Assembly: GCF_950295315.1 (NCBI RefSeq)
Contig: NC_080177.1
Span: 81,231,000-81,294,999 of the forward strand
Reading direction: 5' to 3'
Length of the DNA: 64,000 nucleotides
Source of the DNA: Erinaceus europaeus
Lineage: Eukaryota; Chordata; Mammalia; Eulipotyphla; Erinaceidae
A program made the translations under genes and the position numbers. How positions within the stretch are numbered: the first letter of the stretch is position 1; the number at the start of each line of letters is the position of its first letter. The notes beneath the pieces were generated by a model. That model was not told where the DNA came from, ran no database searches, and was given only the letters and a program-made list of their open reading frames with translations. Positions 40,690 to 51,159 of this stretch are shown piece by piece.

Positions 40690-41500
40690 AAGGATGCACA
40701 TCAAAACTCTGCTGATTCCATCTCACACCCTGGAGAATGGCCAACATCAGCAAAACACCAAATGACAGATATTACAGGGGCTGTGGAGGAAAAAGGGTTC
40801 TTCTCCACTGTTGGTGGGAATACAGACCTGGGGCAGTCCTTAAATAAAGTCCTTAAATAAAACGCAGAATACAAGCCTCTTGGGCATTTACCCAAGGGAC
40901 ATGCACACACTTGTCCAAAGGGACATATATACCCCTGTATTCCTAGTGGTATTTTTCAAAGAATAGAAGCAGCCTACGTGCTTATTGACAGATTGACTGG
41001 CTAAAGAAGCGATAGGATGGATATTCCATGGAACGTTACTCAACCATCAAAAAATGGGTAGAACTCAGGGCCATTATGCTTAGGAAAATAAATGAGGAGA
41101 TGAAAGACAGCTACCAGACGGTTTTGCTCATTTTTGGAAGCTGGAGAACAGATGCATATAAATTTGCAGTAAAACAAACACTGGTCTGGGAGGTGGCACA
41201 GTGGACAAAGCACTGGTCTCTCAGTCAGGAGGTCCTGAGTTCAGACCCTATCAACTCATGTACCAGAGTGATACTCTGCTTCTCTTTCTTTCTCTCTCTC
41301 TCCTTCTCTAATAAGTAATCTTTAAATTAAGATAAACAAAAACAGAGCAAGCAAACTGTTTTTAAGACTTGTGAAAACTCTGGTGGTTATATTTGGGAGG
41401 TGGGAGGGTAGAGACACAAGACTTTGGTGGTGAGTGTGGGGTGAACTATATCCTGCAATCTTGTAATCCACTATCATCACAAAAACTAAAAAATAGGAAA
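40690..41500 (+). mobile_element. Old L1 3' end (ORF2 C-terminus and 3'UTR), split by SINE-C
   Basis: GCACATCAAAACTCTGCTG, GGGGCTGTGGAGGAAAAAGG, CTCTTGGGCATTTACCCAAG and TTCCATGGAACGTTACTCAA are the familiar C-terminal ORF2 landmarks (HQNSADSI, GVEEKGF, LGIYPRD and WNVTQPSKNG-like), heavily decayed. After the SINE at 41178-41345 the 3'UTR resumes (ACACAAGACTTTGGTGGTGA, CTATATCCTGCAATCTTG). It is much older than L1#1. Confidence 0.8.
41178..41345 (+). mobile_element. SINE-C inserted in old L1
   Basis: Forward copy: CTGGTCTGGGAGGTGGCACA, GTGGACAAAGCACTGGTCTC, GGTCCTGAGTTCAGACCC (B-box-like GAGTTCAGACC), a CTTTCTTTCTCTCTC block and an A-rich tail. Confidence 0.85.
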
Positions 41501-41739
41501 TCCTCACTAGATATTTAAATTAAAGGGGGCGGGGCGAACTAGAGTTCCCATGCGATGGCACTTAATAAAATAATAAAAAAGGACCAGAGAGATCAGCTAA
41601 GGCCAAACATTTTGAAAATTATTAACTAAAAGACCTGTTTGAAACACTTTAACAGTGGAAAGAAATTAATGTCTTTTCTCTCTTGATTTTTGTCTATATC
41701 ATTTTGTACCATGTGATTGTATTGTAACATGTTTGTTTT
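41501..41739. other. Short unique stretch
   Basis: It includes GGGGGCGGGGCG (about 41525-41537), a GC-box-like motif alone in AT-rich DNA. No gene is next to it, so I do not call a promoter. Confidence 0.4.
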
Positions 41740-42278
41740 TTATTTATTTATTCAGGGTTATCACTGGGGCTCGTGCCAGCACTACAAATTCACTGCTCTT
41801 GGTGGCCATTTTTTCCCATTTTATTGGATAGGGCAGAAATAAACTGGTTTACAGCCAACAGTAAAATGCAATAGTTTGTATATGTGTAACATTTCTCAAT
41901 TTTCCACGTAACAATTCAACCCCCACTAAGCCCTCCTCCACCATCATGTTCCTGGTGGCCAATTTCTTTTCCTTTTTTTTTTTTTTTTATCTTTCTCCTA
42001 TTCCTGTTCCTATTCCTCCTCTTCCTTTTTCCCTTCTTCACCCTTCATCTCCTGCTCTCCATCTGCTCCTCTTCCCCATCTCCTCCTTTTGATGATAGAG
42101 AAAAGAGGAATTGAGAAGGAAGGGGAAGATAGAGGAGGTGATACAAAGAGAGACACCTGTAGCCCGGCTCCACCACTCATGAAACTTCCACTCTGCAGGT
42201 GGGGACCCGGGATTTGATCCTGGCTCCTTGCAGGTTGAAATGTGTGTGCTAAATGTGGTTAATGACTGCCCGACCCCA
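41740..42278 (-). mobile_element. SINE-A/B-type element split by a small L1 insertion
   Basis: Left part: TTCAGGGTTATCACTGGGGC and CTGCTCTTGGTGGCCATTTT. Right part from 41953: TCTTTCTCCTATTCC-rich sequence, GAAAAGAGGAATTGAGAAGG, CTGCAGGTGGGGACCCGG and the end GACTGCCCGACCCC. The two parts form one reverse SINE interrupted at 41813-41952. Confidence 0.7.
41813..41952 (-). mobile_element. Small 5'-truncated older L1 inside the SINE
   Basis: TTTATTGGATAGGGCAG, GGTTTACAGCCAACAGTAAA and CCCCCACTAAGCCCTCCTCC match the L1#6-type 3'UTR end. The near-duplicates tggtggccatttt (41800-41812) and tggtggccaattt (41953-41965) flank it. Confidence 0.75.
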
Positions 42279-42600
42279 GTATGTAAGTTTGATTACCCAT
42301 AAATGCACATTCAAATATAGATGATTACTTCTAGAATGAAATTAAGTTGTCCTTCTAGTCATTGAACAATAAGCCAACTTCCTTCTGTCAGTTTTCTGCA
42401 GTTAAAAACATTGCTGAAATCTGAAACAGAAAATGTAAGGAAACTTATATTTGGTGTTCAAAATATCTTTGTTTTATAATTACTTAGCAATATTTAATAT
42501 TTTTATGATCTCCTTACATACTTTGTCTTAAAAAGAAAACTGGCTTGTTTGTGTCTTATCAATAAAAAGGATGAAGAAAATGTGATAAAAAAATAGCATT
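42279..42600. other. Unique AT-rich sequence, nothing recognised
   Basis: About 320 bp of single-copy DNA. Confidence 0.5.
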
Positions 42601-42614
42601 AAGAACCACATCAT

Positions 42615-42890
42615 CGGGAGTCGGGTGGTGGCGCAGCAGGTTAAGTGCACGTGGCGCAAAGCACAGGGACCGGCATAAGGATCTTGATTTGCGCCCGGCT
42701 CCCCACCTGCAGGGGAGTCGCTTCACAGGCTGTGAAACAGGTCTGCAGGTGGTCTGTCTTTCTCTCCCCCTCTCTGCCTTCCCCTCCTCTCTCCATTTCT
42801 CTCTTTCCCATCTAACAACGACGACAACAATAATAACTGAAACAATAAGAAAAGCAAAGGCAACAAAAGGGAAAATAAATAAAATTAAAA
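42615..42890 (+). mobile_element. SINE-A with TSD
   Basis: Forward copy with head GGGAGTCGGGTGGTGGCGCA, CCCACCTGCAGGGGAGTCGC, a CT-rich block and an ACAACGACGACAACAATAAT body. The duplication aagaaccacatcat (42601-42614) and aagaaccacataat (42891-42904) has one mismatch. Confidence 0.94.
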
Positions 42891-42917
42891 AAGAACCACA
42901 TAATCTCTAGACAGTCA

Positions 42918-43222
42918 ATATTATTATTATTATTATTATTAATTATTGCCACCAAGATTATTGCTGGGACTCTGTCTACACTAGGAATCCACTGCTCGTG
43001 GTGGTCATTTTTCCTTTTTTTTTTCTTTCTATTTTATTGGATAGGACAGAGAAAAGTTGTGAGGGGAGAGGAGGATAGAGAGAAAGATATAAACCTGCAG
43101 ACCTGCGTCACTGCTTCTAGTGCCCCCCCCCCCCGCAGGTGGGCATGAGAGGCTCAAACCTAGGTCCTTGCACATGGCAGGCAACATGTGCATTCAACCA
43201 GATGCACCACCGCCTGACCCCC
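42918..43222 (-). mobile_element. SINE-A/B-type element with (ATT)n tail
   Basis: Reverse copy: a (TTA)n tail at 42920-42943, TTATTGCTGGGACTCTGTC, TTGGATAGGACAGAGAAAAG, a run of 14 C at about 43122-43135, AGGCTCAAACCTAGGTCCTT and the end GCACCACCGCCTGACCCCC. Confidence 0.8.
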
Positions 43223-43421
43223 AAGAGTCAGTGTGTTTAAATGGATGGTGGACCCCAGAATTCCTTGGGGAAATTGTTTTTTTTTAATCTTTGACATGCC
43301 TATTACCATAATTGATGTTAATAATATAAATGTTATGGGTAATAAAAACTGAAATGGACATGTTGTATGAGGATGTATACACTTTTGGCTAAGAGTAGAA
43401 TTATTGTGTTTAATATCTGTG

Positions 43422-43732
43422 TTTTTTTTTTTTTTTTTTTTTTGTCTCCAGAGTTATCACCGGGCTCAGTATCTGCACTACGAATCCACTGCTCATGGAG
43501 GCTATTTTCCCCCATTTGTTGCCCTTGTTTATCACTGTCGTTGTTGTTGGATAGGATGGAGCGAAATGGAGGGGGGGGGAAGACAGAGAGGGGGAGAGAA
43601 AGACAGACACCTGCAGACCTGCTTCACCGCTTGTGAAGCGACCCCTCTGTAGGTGGGGAGCCAGGGGCTCAAGCCGTGATCCTTAGGCTTCACACCACTT
43701 GCGTTTAAAATGCTTTGCTACTGCCTGCACCC
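43422..43732 (-). mobile_element. SINE-A, long form
   Basis: Reverse copy: poly-T (about 21), GTCTCCAGAGTTATCACCGG, TTGTTGTTGGATAGGATGGA, a G run at 43571-43579, CACCTGCAGACCTGCTTCAC and a degraded head. Short duplicates aatatctgt / aatacctgt flank it. Confidence 0.88.
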
Positions 43733-44294
43733 CCAAATACCTGTTTTAACCATTGGTGCCAGAGGCTTATGCATTCTTGAATGTATTTCTTTTTATATCC
43801 CTTTGCGAGTTTTGTGCTTTTCTGTGCTGCTACTCAGAAAGCATGTGTCTTGCAGTCCTTTGAACTGTGACCATTTGTGTAGCCTTTGAGTTGAGTGGGT
43901 GGGGAACAAAGTATTCTGTGATCCAAATCAGTGTCAGTCCTCCAGTGAGTCTGTAGCCATGAGGACTTTTTCCTAGATCCTCACTGTAGATCTGGATGAG
44001 GAGCTCCTGAATTCAGGAAAATTGCGTGTGAGTGCTGCTTCTGGACCCCTCAGTGACAGTCTTTCACTTTGACTAGAGCGCTCTGCATGCACAGCGCCTT
44101 GTCATGACTCCCAGAAAATGTTTCTACGAGTTGCTGCTTCTAACTATTTGTACTCAGGGACAGCAGATCAGAACTGTGACTCTCCAAACTCACCTTCCTC
44201 TCTGGATTGCTGGGTGACATTTTACAGGGAACCTTCAGTTCTATAGTAGGCTTAAGACATGTTAGTAATTTTCAGTTCATCTGGGGTTTAATTT
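43733..44294. other. Unique sequence, nothing recognised
   Basis: About 560 bp of single-copy DNA, slightly GC-richer than its neighbours. No open frame or exon is convincing. Confidence 0.45.
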
Positions 44295-44508
44295 CTTAAA
44301 ATATTTGTTTATTTTTTTGGGTAGATGCAGCCAGAAATCTAGAGGGAAGGGGAGAGATAGAGAGGGAGAGAGACAGAGAGACGCCTGTAGCCCTGCTTTA
44401 TCACTTGAAGAGCTTCCCTCTACAGGTGGGGACCAGGGCTTGGAACCCAGGTCCTTGAGCGCTGAAATATGTGCGCTCGACTAGGTGAGCCTCCACCTGG
44501 CCTCATCT
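44295..44508 (-). mobile_element. SINE-B
   Basis: Reverse copy: GGGTAGATGCAGCCAGAAAT, GGAGAGAGACAGAGAGACGC, CTACAGGTGGGGACCAGGGC, AACCCAGGTCCTTGAGCGC and the end GAGCCTCCACCTGGCC. Confidence 0.9.
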
Positions 44509-44821
44509 GGCCTTTTTCCTTATCGAACAGGAGAGTGATGGCATTGGTGCTCATCATAGTAACTGAAATTGTACTTTCCTCTATGCCTCTCTGTATATTT
44601 TTAAGTAAGTTTAAATGTATATGCATCACCAGACCAATTTCAGTTCTAGATAATCTGAACAAGAGCAAATATACTGTAGCATATATATTGCATTATTTTA
44701 GAACACGCTTCTGCTAAGATTTGAATGGAATTGTCAATCATCGTGTTAAAAGGTGCAAGTCTATCCGATGAATGTTTTATAATCACCCACAGGCATAATG
44801 TACATGTAAAATACTAAATTC

Positions 44822-44945
44822 TTCTTGGGGCAAGGTGGTAACACAACTGGTTAAACCCACCTCTTACATGTGCACTGACCTGGGCTCAGGCCCCCGTCCC
44901 CGCGTACAGGGGGAAGCTTTGCGAGTGGGGAAGCAGTGCGATCTC
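44822..44945 (+). mobile_element. SINE-B head fragment
   Basis: Forward copy cut after the middle: GGGGCAAGGTGGTAACACAA, CTGACCTGGGCTCAGGCCCC, GGGGGAAGCTTTGCGAGTGG, AAGCAGTGCGATCTCT. It lacks the CT-rich block and tail. Confidence 0.75.
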
Positions 44946-45534
44946 TTTGAATTATGACTTAGATCGTGGATATATTTTGAAAACGACTTCCGTTCACTCT
45001 GATTAGAAAAGTCTAACTGGGAAGAGCACAGTAAGTTGGGTGTGCTGGGGGGAAGTAGACGATGATGCCTGCCATGCTGCATATGTACGGCACTTTCCAT
45101 GGAAAGCCAAGAAACAGAAACCTCTTGCACAGACCGATACTTCATCATGTTCAGACTTGGCAAGGAGAGTCTCCCCAAAGAGCCAAAAAGTGTCTTGTTT
45201 GCCCAGTTCTAGAATTATGTTTGACTGTTGCTATTTCTCAAAGTCACATCTTAATTTGATTTCTTGGCTTCACTGGAAATTACTTGATGCATCCCAGCAT
45301 TGTTTGCAATCTTAATGGTGATATTTTTTTCCCCCAGAATAAGTAGACTGGAGAGGACTTTTAAACTACAGTTTAAAAGTAAAAGTGCATGACAAAGACA
45401 AAAAGTATGGAGTCAGACAGCCAACAAATTTGAACTCAGACTGTGATCGATATAGTTGTAGTTTATGCTGCTCCGTAGAGGTTTATATCTACATCATTCA
45501 GTCTTTAGTATTGCTTTAATAAATTTAGTTAAAA
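44946..45534. other. Unique sequence, nothing recognised
   Basis: About 590 bp of single-copy DNA. Overlapping frames of 65-104 codons on both strands (44864-45315) share no family motif, and the upper part overlaps a SINE. Confidence 0.45.
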
Positions 45535-45885
45535 GGGGCCGGGCAGTGGCGCAGCGGGTTAAGTGCACATGGTGCGAAGCACAAGGACCTGTGGAAGAAT
45601 CCTGTGTTTGAGCCCCCGGCTCCCCACCTGCAGGGGAGTCGCTTCACAGGCAGTGAGGCAGGTCTGCAGTTGTCTGTCTTTCTCTCCCCCTCTCTGTATT
45701 CCCTTCCTCTCTTGATTTCTCTCTGTCCTATCCAACAACAATGGCATCATCAACAACAACAACAATAAGGGCAACACAGATAGGAAAAATGGCCTCCAGG
45801 AGCAGTGGATTTGGAGTGCAGGCATTGAGCCCCATCAGTGACCCCAAAGGCTAAGTGAGGAAATAAATAAATTTGCAAAAAATAA
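45535..45885 (+). mobile_element. SINE-A, long form
   Basis: Forward copy with a very well-preserved head (GGCAGTGGCGCAGCGGGTTA, A-box-like) and GTTTGAGCCCCCGGCTCC, a CAACAACAACAACAATAAGG body, 3' domain GGCCTCCAGGAGCAGTGGAT and an AAATAAATAAATT tail. Confidence 0.93.
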
Positions 45886-46550
45886 ATCATTAATGGAAAT
45901 GAAAGCAGAAGCAGGATAGAACAGGTTATTTTTACTTGAATAGAACGTGACTCGACTAAATGAGCCCAGATATCAAAGTTTCTTGTAGGCCATCTACAGG
46001 AAGGGAGGGATTTATCCTGAGAGGGCAGTGAGAGGAAACAGAATGCAGTGTGAGAACACGAAAAATCATCTGCATGTTAAAGTTTCAGTGGGAGATACAC
46101 AGTCACTAAAAGTTAGAAATGAAACACATATTGCAGTGTTGAAGACACAACTTTATAATAGAATCTAAATTCTACAAATAGCTGCCTCTCACCCCAGCTC
46201 TGGAAGCAGTAAAGTAGTTTATCCAGACAATGAGCAAACAATGTTTAACAGTAAAAACTAAGAGGATTGTGAGAGTCATTTCAGAGATAAAATTAATATT
46301 AGTTAGGAACCAATTAAAATAGAGGTGAGGAAAATCAAAGAAACTAAATTTAAAAAGAGATCATTTGGAGTCTCCCATCTGGATAGTAGCTAGGGTTGAG
46401 CCTATCAAAAGCTTCACTGGGCTGAATGTCCAAGATGGTTAGTCACATATCTAACAGTCGTGTCTAGACATTGACTGGAACACGTGTCACATACACAGGC
46501 TTGTAGGTGTGGCTACAAATTCTTAAATAAACATAGTTGAGCTTAGTGAA
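45886..46550. other. Unique sequence, nothing recognised
   Basis: About 660 bp of single-copy DNA without supported features. Confidence 0.5.
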
Positions 46551-46712
46551 GATATTCCAGTGTTAGAAAGTAGGACTACATGCCTGAAAGACAAGGTCCT
46601 AGGTTAAAACCCTGTCTCAGCCAAATGCCAGAGCCACACTGGTCTTTCTCTCAATTAAACAAACAAATCGGAGAGAGAGAGGGGGAGAGAGGAGGGAGAG
46701 AGAGAGAGAGAG
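46551..46712 (+). mobile_element. SINE-C with (GA)n tail
   Basis: TAGGACTACATGCCTGAAAG, AAGGTCCTAGGTTAAAACCC (degraded B box), GCCAGAGCCACACTGGTC and AATTAAACAAACAAATC, followed by a GAGA-rich expansion at 46672-46712. Confidence 0.65.
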
Positions 46713-46834
46713 AATCCTGAGTTCTGAATGAAAATGTCCTAAATATTTTAAAGAAAGGAAAAATGAAAGATTCTAGATTAGTCAAACTAGTCTACCACTC
46801 AAATTCCAAGTGGTAGAGAAATAGAAAACCAGAG

Positions 46835-47285
46835 TTCCCTATTCTATCCCGTCCCCTCCCCTGACAGCTTTCCTAGTCTTTATCCCTCTGGGAGTATGGA
46901 CCCAGGATCATTATGGGGTGCAGAAGGTGGAAGGTCTGGCTTCTGTTATTGCTTCTCCACTAGATATGGGCATTGGCAAGTCAATCGATACTCTCAGTTT
47001 TTCTCTCTTTCCTTGGGGCAGGGCTCTGGAAAGGTGGGATTCTAGGACACATTGATGAGATTGTCTGCCCAGGGAAGTCAGGTTGGCATCATGCAACTTG
47101 GTGGCTAAAAGAACGTTAAGATACAGAGCAGAACAAATTGCTAAATAATCAGGAACCTAAAGGCAAGAATATAACAGATGAGATTTGGGATTTCCATTTT
47201 GAAAAAAAAAATAGTAGGTTTATGCTAGGTGTATTCCAAGGAGCCCATGACTTTACTAGTTTTTGCCTGAGCCCAACAATGAATC
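46835..47285 (-). mobile_element. L1 3'UTR fragment, long-form older subfamily
   Basis: It shares GGTGGAAGGTCTGGCTTCTG, the TGGGGCAGGGCTCTGG-type block and GTTTTTGCCTGAGCCCAAC with the copy at 17578-19235, so it belongs to the form with the long 3'UTR. It begins inside the 3'UTR and stops before ORF2. Confidence 0.85.
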
Positions 47286-47626
47286 AATAAAAGAAACTAG
47301 AAGAAATTCCAAGTAAGCTAGAAAAAAACTATGAAATTAGGAAAATATCCAAACACTAATTGATGAATTAATCACAGAAGTGAGGGTTTAAGTGTTGGCA
47401 TATCTCAGCACATTCATCAATTTTCATATTTGCATTTCTCATGTGAAGTGTTTTCTTTTATCTTTGGTTACTATTCTAGTGCAAATAAGTTAAAAGAATC
47501 ATAGATATATTCTAGGTCAGTTCAAAGTCAATGTGAAAATATGTTATACTCACTATAACATAATAAATGTGAAGACACAAGCTATCAGAATATTTGGGAC
47601 ACTGGTCAAGCTGTATTAAGAGGACA
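47286..47626. other. Unique AT-rich sequence, nothing recognised
   Basis: About 340 bp. It may include old decayed L1, but I cannot support that. Confidence 0.4.
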
Positions 47627-48000
47627 TTTTTATTTATTTTTTTATTATATTTATTTACTTTTTGTCTACAGGGCTATTGCCGGGGCTCGGTGCCTGCACC
47701 ACAGATCCACTGCTCCTAGTGACTATTTTCCCCCCTTTTGTTGCTTTTGTTATATTATCATTATTGTGGTTATTATTATTGTTAATGATGTTGTTCTTGT
47801 TGGATAGGACAGAGAGAAATGGAGAGAGGGGTGGAAGACAGAGAGGGGCAGAGAAAGATAGACACCTGCAGACCTGCTTCACCACTTGTGAAGTGACCCC
47901 CCCTGCAGGTGGGGAGCTGGGGGCTCGAACTGGGATCCTTATGCCAGTTCTTGTGCTTTGCGTCATGTGTGCTTAATTCGCTGTGCTACCACCTGAAACC
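47627..48000 (-). mobile_element. SINE-A, long form
   Basis: Reverse copy: GCTATTGCCGGGGCTCGGTG, CACTGCTCCTAGTGACTATT, TTGTTCTTGTTGGATAGGAC, GCTGGGGGCTCGAACTGGG and a degraded head ending in C-rich sequence. Confidence 0.92.
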
Positions 48001-48169
48001 CTGCCCCCCCCCCTCCAGAGGGCAATTTACAGTCATACAGCTACATACCAGGAAGTAATGAAAACCTCAAATAAATCCTTTGACTGAATTTGGAGTAGGA
48101 CACTATAGTAAAAAATCTCTGGGTGGAGGGTGAGAATAGATGTTCAACTTTTCCTCTGAGGATTTTATA

Positions 48170-50500
48170 GCGACAAAGAAAACAGAGGAGAAAAATAACA
48201 AAAATTAGACCAGTGATCAACAACATTGAAAACACACAAGTAAACAAAGTCCAATGAAGCTAAAAACGGATTCATTGAAAAGGTAAACAAAATTGGCAAA
48301 CTCTTGGCCAGGCTCACATGAAGAAAGAAGAAGATCTCAACTGATAGAAATCTATGTATCAAGCTAGGTTTCTATGAATAACTATATGCCTCAATACTAG
48401 AGAACCTGGAAGAAGGAGAGAGATACGTCTCTCCTGAGAGTATACCAGGAAGAACTGGAAAGTATGAATCAGTCAGTTATAGTCAAAGAAATTGTAATCA
48501 TAATAAAAAATCTCCCACAACAACCAAAGCCCAGCCCAGATAGATTTATGAATGAATTCAACAAAACCTTGCAGGAGGAGCTGTGACCTACCTCCTTGAA
48601 GCATTTCCAAAATAGGATCATTCTTCAACACCCTTTGTGAAGCCAACATCACTGAAACTAGAAGTAGACAGAGAAAAAACAGAAAAAAAGAAAACCATAG
48701 CTTGATATTCTTGGTGAACCTAGATGTTATGATATACAAAGCAATTCTAGCCAACTGGATACAGCAGTACATTAGTAAGACTGTACACGATGGCCAAGTA
48801 GGATTAATCCTAGGGAAACTAGTTTGAGTCATCATACATGACTCAGTAAATGTGATCTACCATGTCAACAAAAAGAAAACCAAAATCCGTATCTATGCAT
48901 CTTAATAGATACAGAGAATACCTCTGACAAGATCCAGCATTCTTTCATGATTAAAATATTAAAAAAGAATGAGAACAGATAAGAAATTCCGCAAACTAGA
49001 TGAGTCGATATACGGTAACGCTGCAGCCAACATAGGACACAATAGTGAGAGACTGATCTCTTCAGTCAGGTGAAGGGTAGTATTTTTTATTATCCCCAGT
49101 ACTGTTCAACATAGTCTTGGATGTGTTAGCTGTAGCAATCAGGTATGAGGATGGAATTAAAGCAATACAAACTGGAAGAGGAGTGAGACTGTTATGATTT
49201 GCAGAAGATATGATAGTATAAGTAAATATCCTGATGAATCAAGCAGAAAACTCCTGAAAATTTTTGAGCAATACAGTAAATGGAGACTACAAAGTAAAAA
49301 AATACAAAAAATCCTGGTCTAGGAGATGGCATAGTGGTTAAAGTCATAGACTCTCAACATTAATTTCCAGGTTTAATTCTAGGCATTTCATGTGCTAGAG
49401 AGGTGGTCTGAGTCTTTCTTACTAATAAAGAAAAGCCTGGTAGTGAAGCCAAAATAGACAGACCAGTGAAATAGAATTGAAATCTCATAAATAAGCCTCC
49501 ACATTGATGGACAACTAATTTTTAACAAGGGAGCCCCAAACATTGAATGGAGATAGGAGAGTCTCTTCAATGAAAGTTGTTGAGAAAATTGTGTTGAAAT
49601 GTGCAAATGAGTGAAATCTGACTACCAACTCTCACCATGTACACAAATCAACTCCAAATAGATCAAAGATGTGGACATTCATCCAAAAACAAGCACATAG
49701 AAGAAAAAATGGACAGAACACTGCATGATCTATGCTTCAGAATACCTTCAAAGACTCAAGTTGAAGAGCAAAGCAAACAAAAATTAATAAACAAATGGGA
49801 CCACATCAACCTGAAGAGCTTCTGCACAACAAGGAGTTACCATCACCCAAACAGAAAGATACTTTACAGAATGGGAGAAGGTCTTTATACAATGTATTTT
49901 AGATAAAGTACTAATAACCAAAATATATAAAGAACTCAGTAAACTGACCCAGCAGTTTCTCTCCTGGGAAGTTATTCTAAGGAAACAAGAACACCTATCA
50001 GTAGAAACTTATGTGCACCTCTGTTCATAACAGCACAATTCCTAATAGCCCAAACTTGGAAGAAACCCGTATGACCAATGACAGATGAGTGGCTAAGAAC
50101 ATTCTGGTAGATATACACAATGGAATACTACTCAGCTATTATAAATGATGGAGTCAGCTCTTTGCCTCATATTGGATAGAACTTTTGTAGGCATCGTGAT
50201 AAGTGAGGTAAGCCAAACCGAGAAGGACAAATAGTAAATGATCTCACCTAAAGGGGGGAGTTTAAGAAATAAAGACAGAGAGGGAAATTTGAACTGGGTG
50301 TGGTGTATTGAACCAAAGTAAAGTTCTCTGGGGATGGATGGGGAGAGAATCTTAGGTTTCTTTTGCATGATGTTGTAAAAGGACCTAAGTTGTGAGTGAA
50401 AGGATTCTGCAAGGAGGTTTCATGGGGAGAAGAGAACAGTAACCATGTACCACACTTACACTATAAGCCATTTGTCCCATCTAAAGATTATAAGAGAAAA
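48170..50500 (+). pseudogene. Old L1 ORF2 and 3'UTR, heavily decayed
   Basis: A plus-strand L1 beginning in the middle of ORF2, near the region before RT. Landmarks are AACATTGAAAACACACAAG, the RT-side CCCACAACAACCAAAGCCCA, a degraded catalytic motif (FAEDMIV at 49198-49218 in place of FADD), the C-terminus CATCAACCTGAAGAGCTTCT and CAATGGAATACTACTCAGC, and a 3'UTR. A SINE-C is inserted at 49309-49435. Many stops are present. No complete domain is encoded. Confidence 0.88.
49309..49435 (+). mobile_element. SINE-C inserted in old L1
   Basis: CCTGGTCTAGGAGATGGCAT, AGTGGTTAAAGTCATAGACT, TTTCCAGGTTTAATTCTAGG (degraded B box), TCATGTGCTAGAGAGGTGGT and an AATAAAGAAAA tail. L1 sequence continues on both sides. 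Confidence 0.8.
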
Positions 50501-50807
50501 TGATTAAAATCCAGTTGATTTTATATTTATCACGACAAATAAATACTTTATTGGCCTAGATGCTTAATGTATACATAACAGTTTCATATTTTTATATTAA
50601 TTCTGAGTTTAGGGTGTAATTTAGTGTGAAACTTTTAAAATGTTACAGGCAAGATGCTTAAAATAGTGTCTGAAAACTTCAATGAATATTAGGTATTACT
50701 ATTTCTTACTACTACTACCACAACTACTACTATTATTTTAACATTTAATAGAGATAATAATAGAAAATCTTAAGTGCAAAGTTCAGAGCAAAAGATAGAT
50801 ATTTGGT
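50501..50807. other. Unique AT-rich sequence with short (CTA)n
   Basis: A TACTACTAC run at 50707-50736. Nothing else is recognised. Confidence 0.5.
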
Positions 50808-50960
50808 GCTGGGTGGTGGTACATCCAATAGAACACACACACTATCACCATGTGAGTATCCAGGTTCAAGCCCCTGGTACTCACCTACAGGAAGGAAGCG
50901 TTACAATTGGTAGAACAGTATTGCATCTCTCTCTCTCTCTCTCAAAAGAAAATAATGTAA
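50808..50960 (+). mobile_element. SINE-B, short copy with (CT)n
   Basis: Forward copy: GCTGGGTGGTGGTACATCCA, GGTTCAAGCCCCTGGTACTC (B-box-like), GTAGAACAGTATTGCATCTC, then (CT)n and an AAAAGAAAATAATG tail. Confidence 0.78.
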
Positions 50961-51025
50961 ATGCCTCTGAGAATGGTAAAGTCATGTATACACTGTGACT
51001 CTGCAACTATCCTGGTGACAACAAA

Positions 51026-51150
51026 AAAGAAGAGAGAGAAGAAGGAGAAGGAAAAGGAGAAGGGTGAGAGGACAGGAGAGGAAATGGGAGGAGAGGAGAG
51101 AGGAGGGGAGAGGAGAGGAGGAGAGAAGAGGGGAGGAGAGGAGAGACATA
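51026..51150. repeat. Purine-rich (GGAGA)n tract
   Basis: About 125 bp with almost only A and G on the plus strand (AGGAGAGGAGGAG-type units). It opens false reading frames on both strands. Confidence 0.93.
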
Positions 51151-51159
51151 TCTGAGAGT

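Noticed and set aside
41520..41540. GC box (GGGGGCGGGGCG) as a gene promoter
   Set aside because: It is a single motif in AT-rich DNA with no CpG island, downstream gene or other promoter element.
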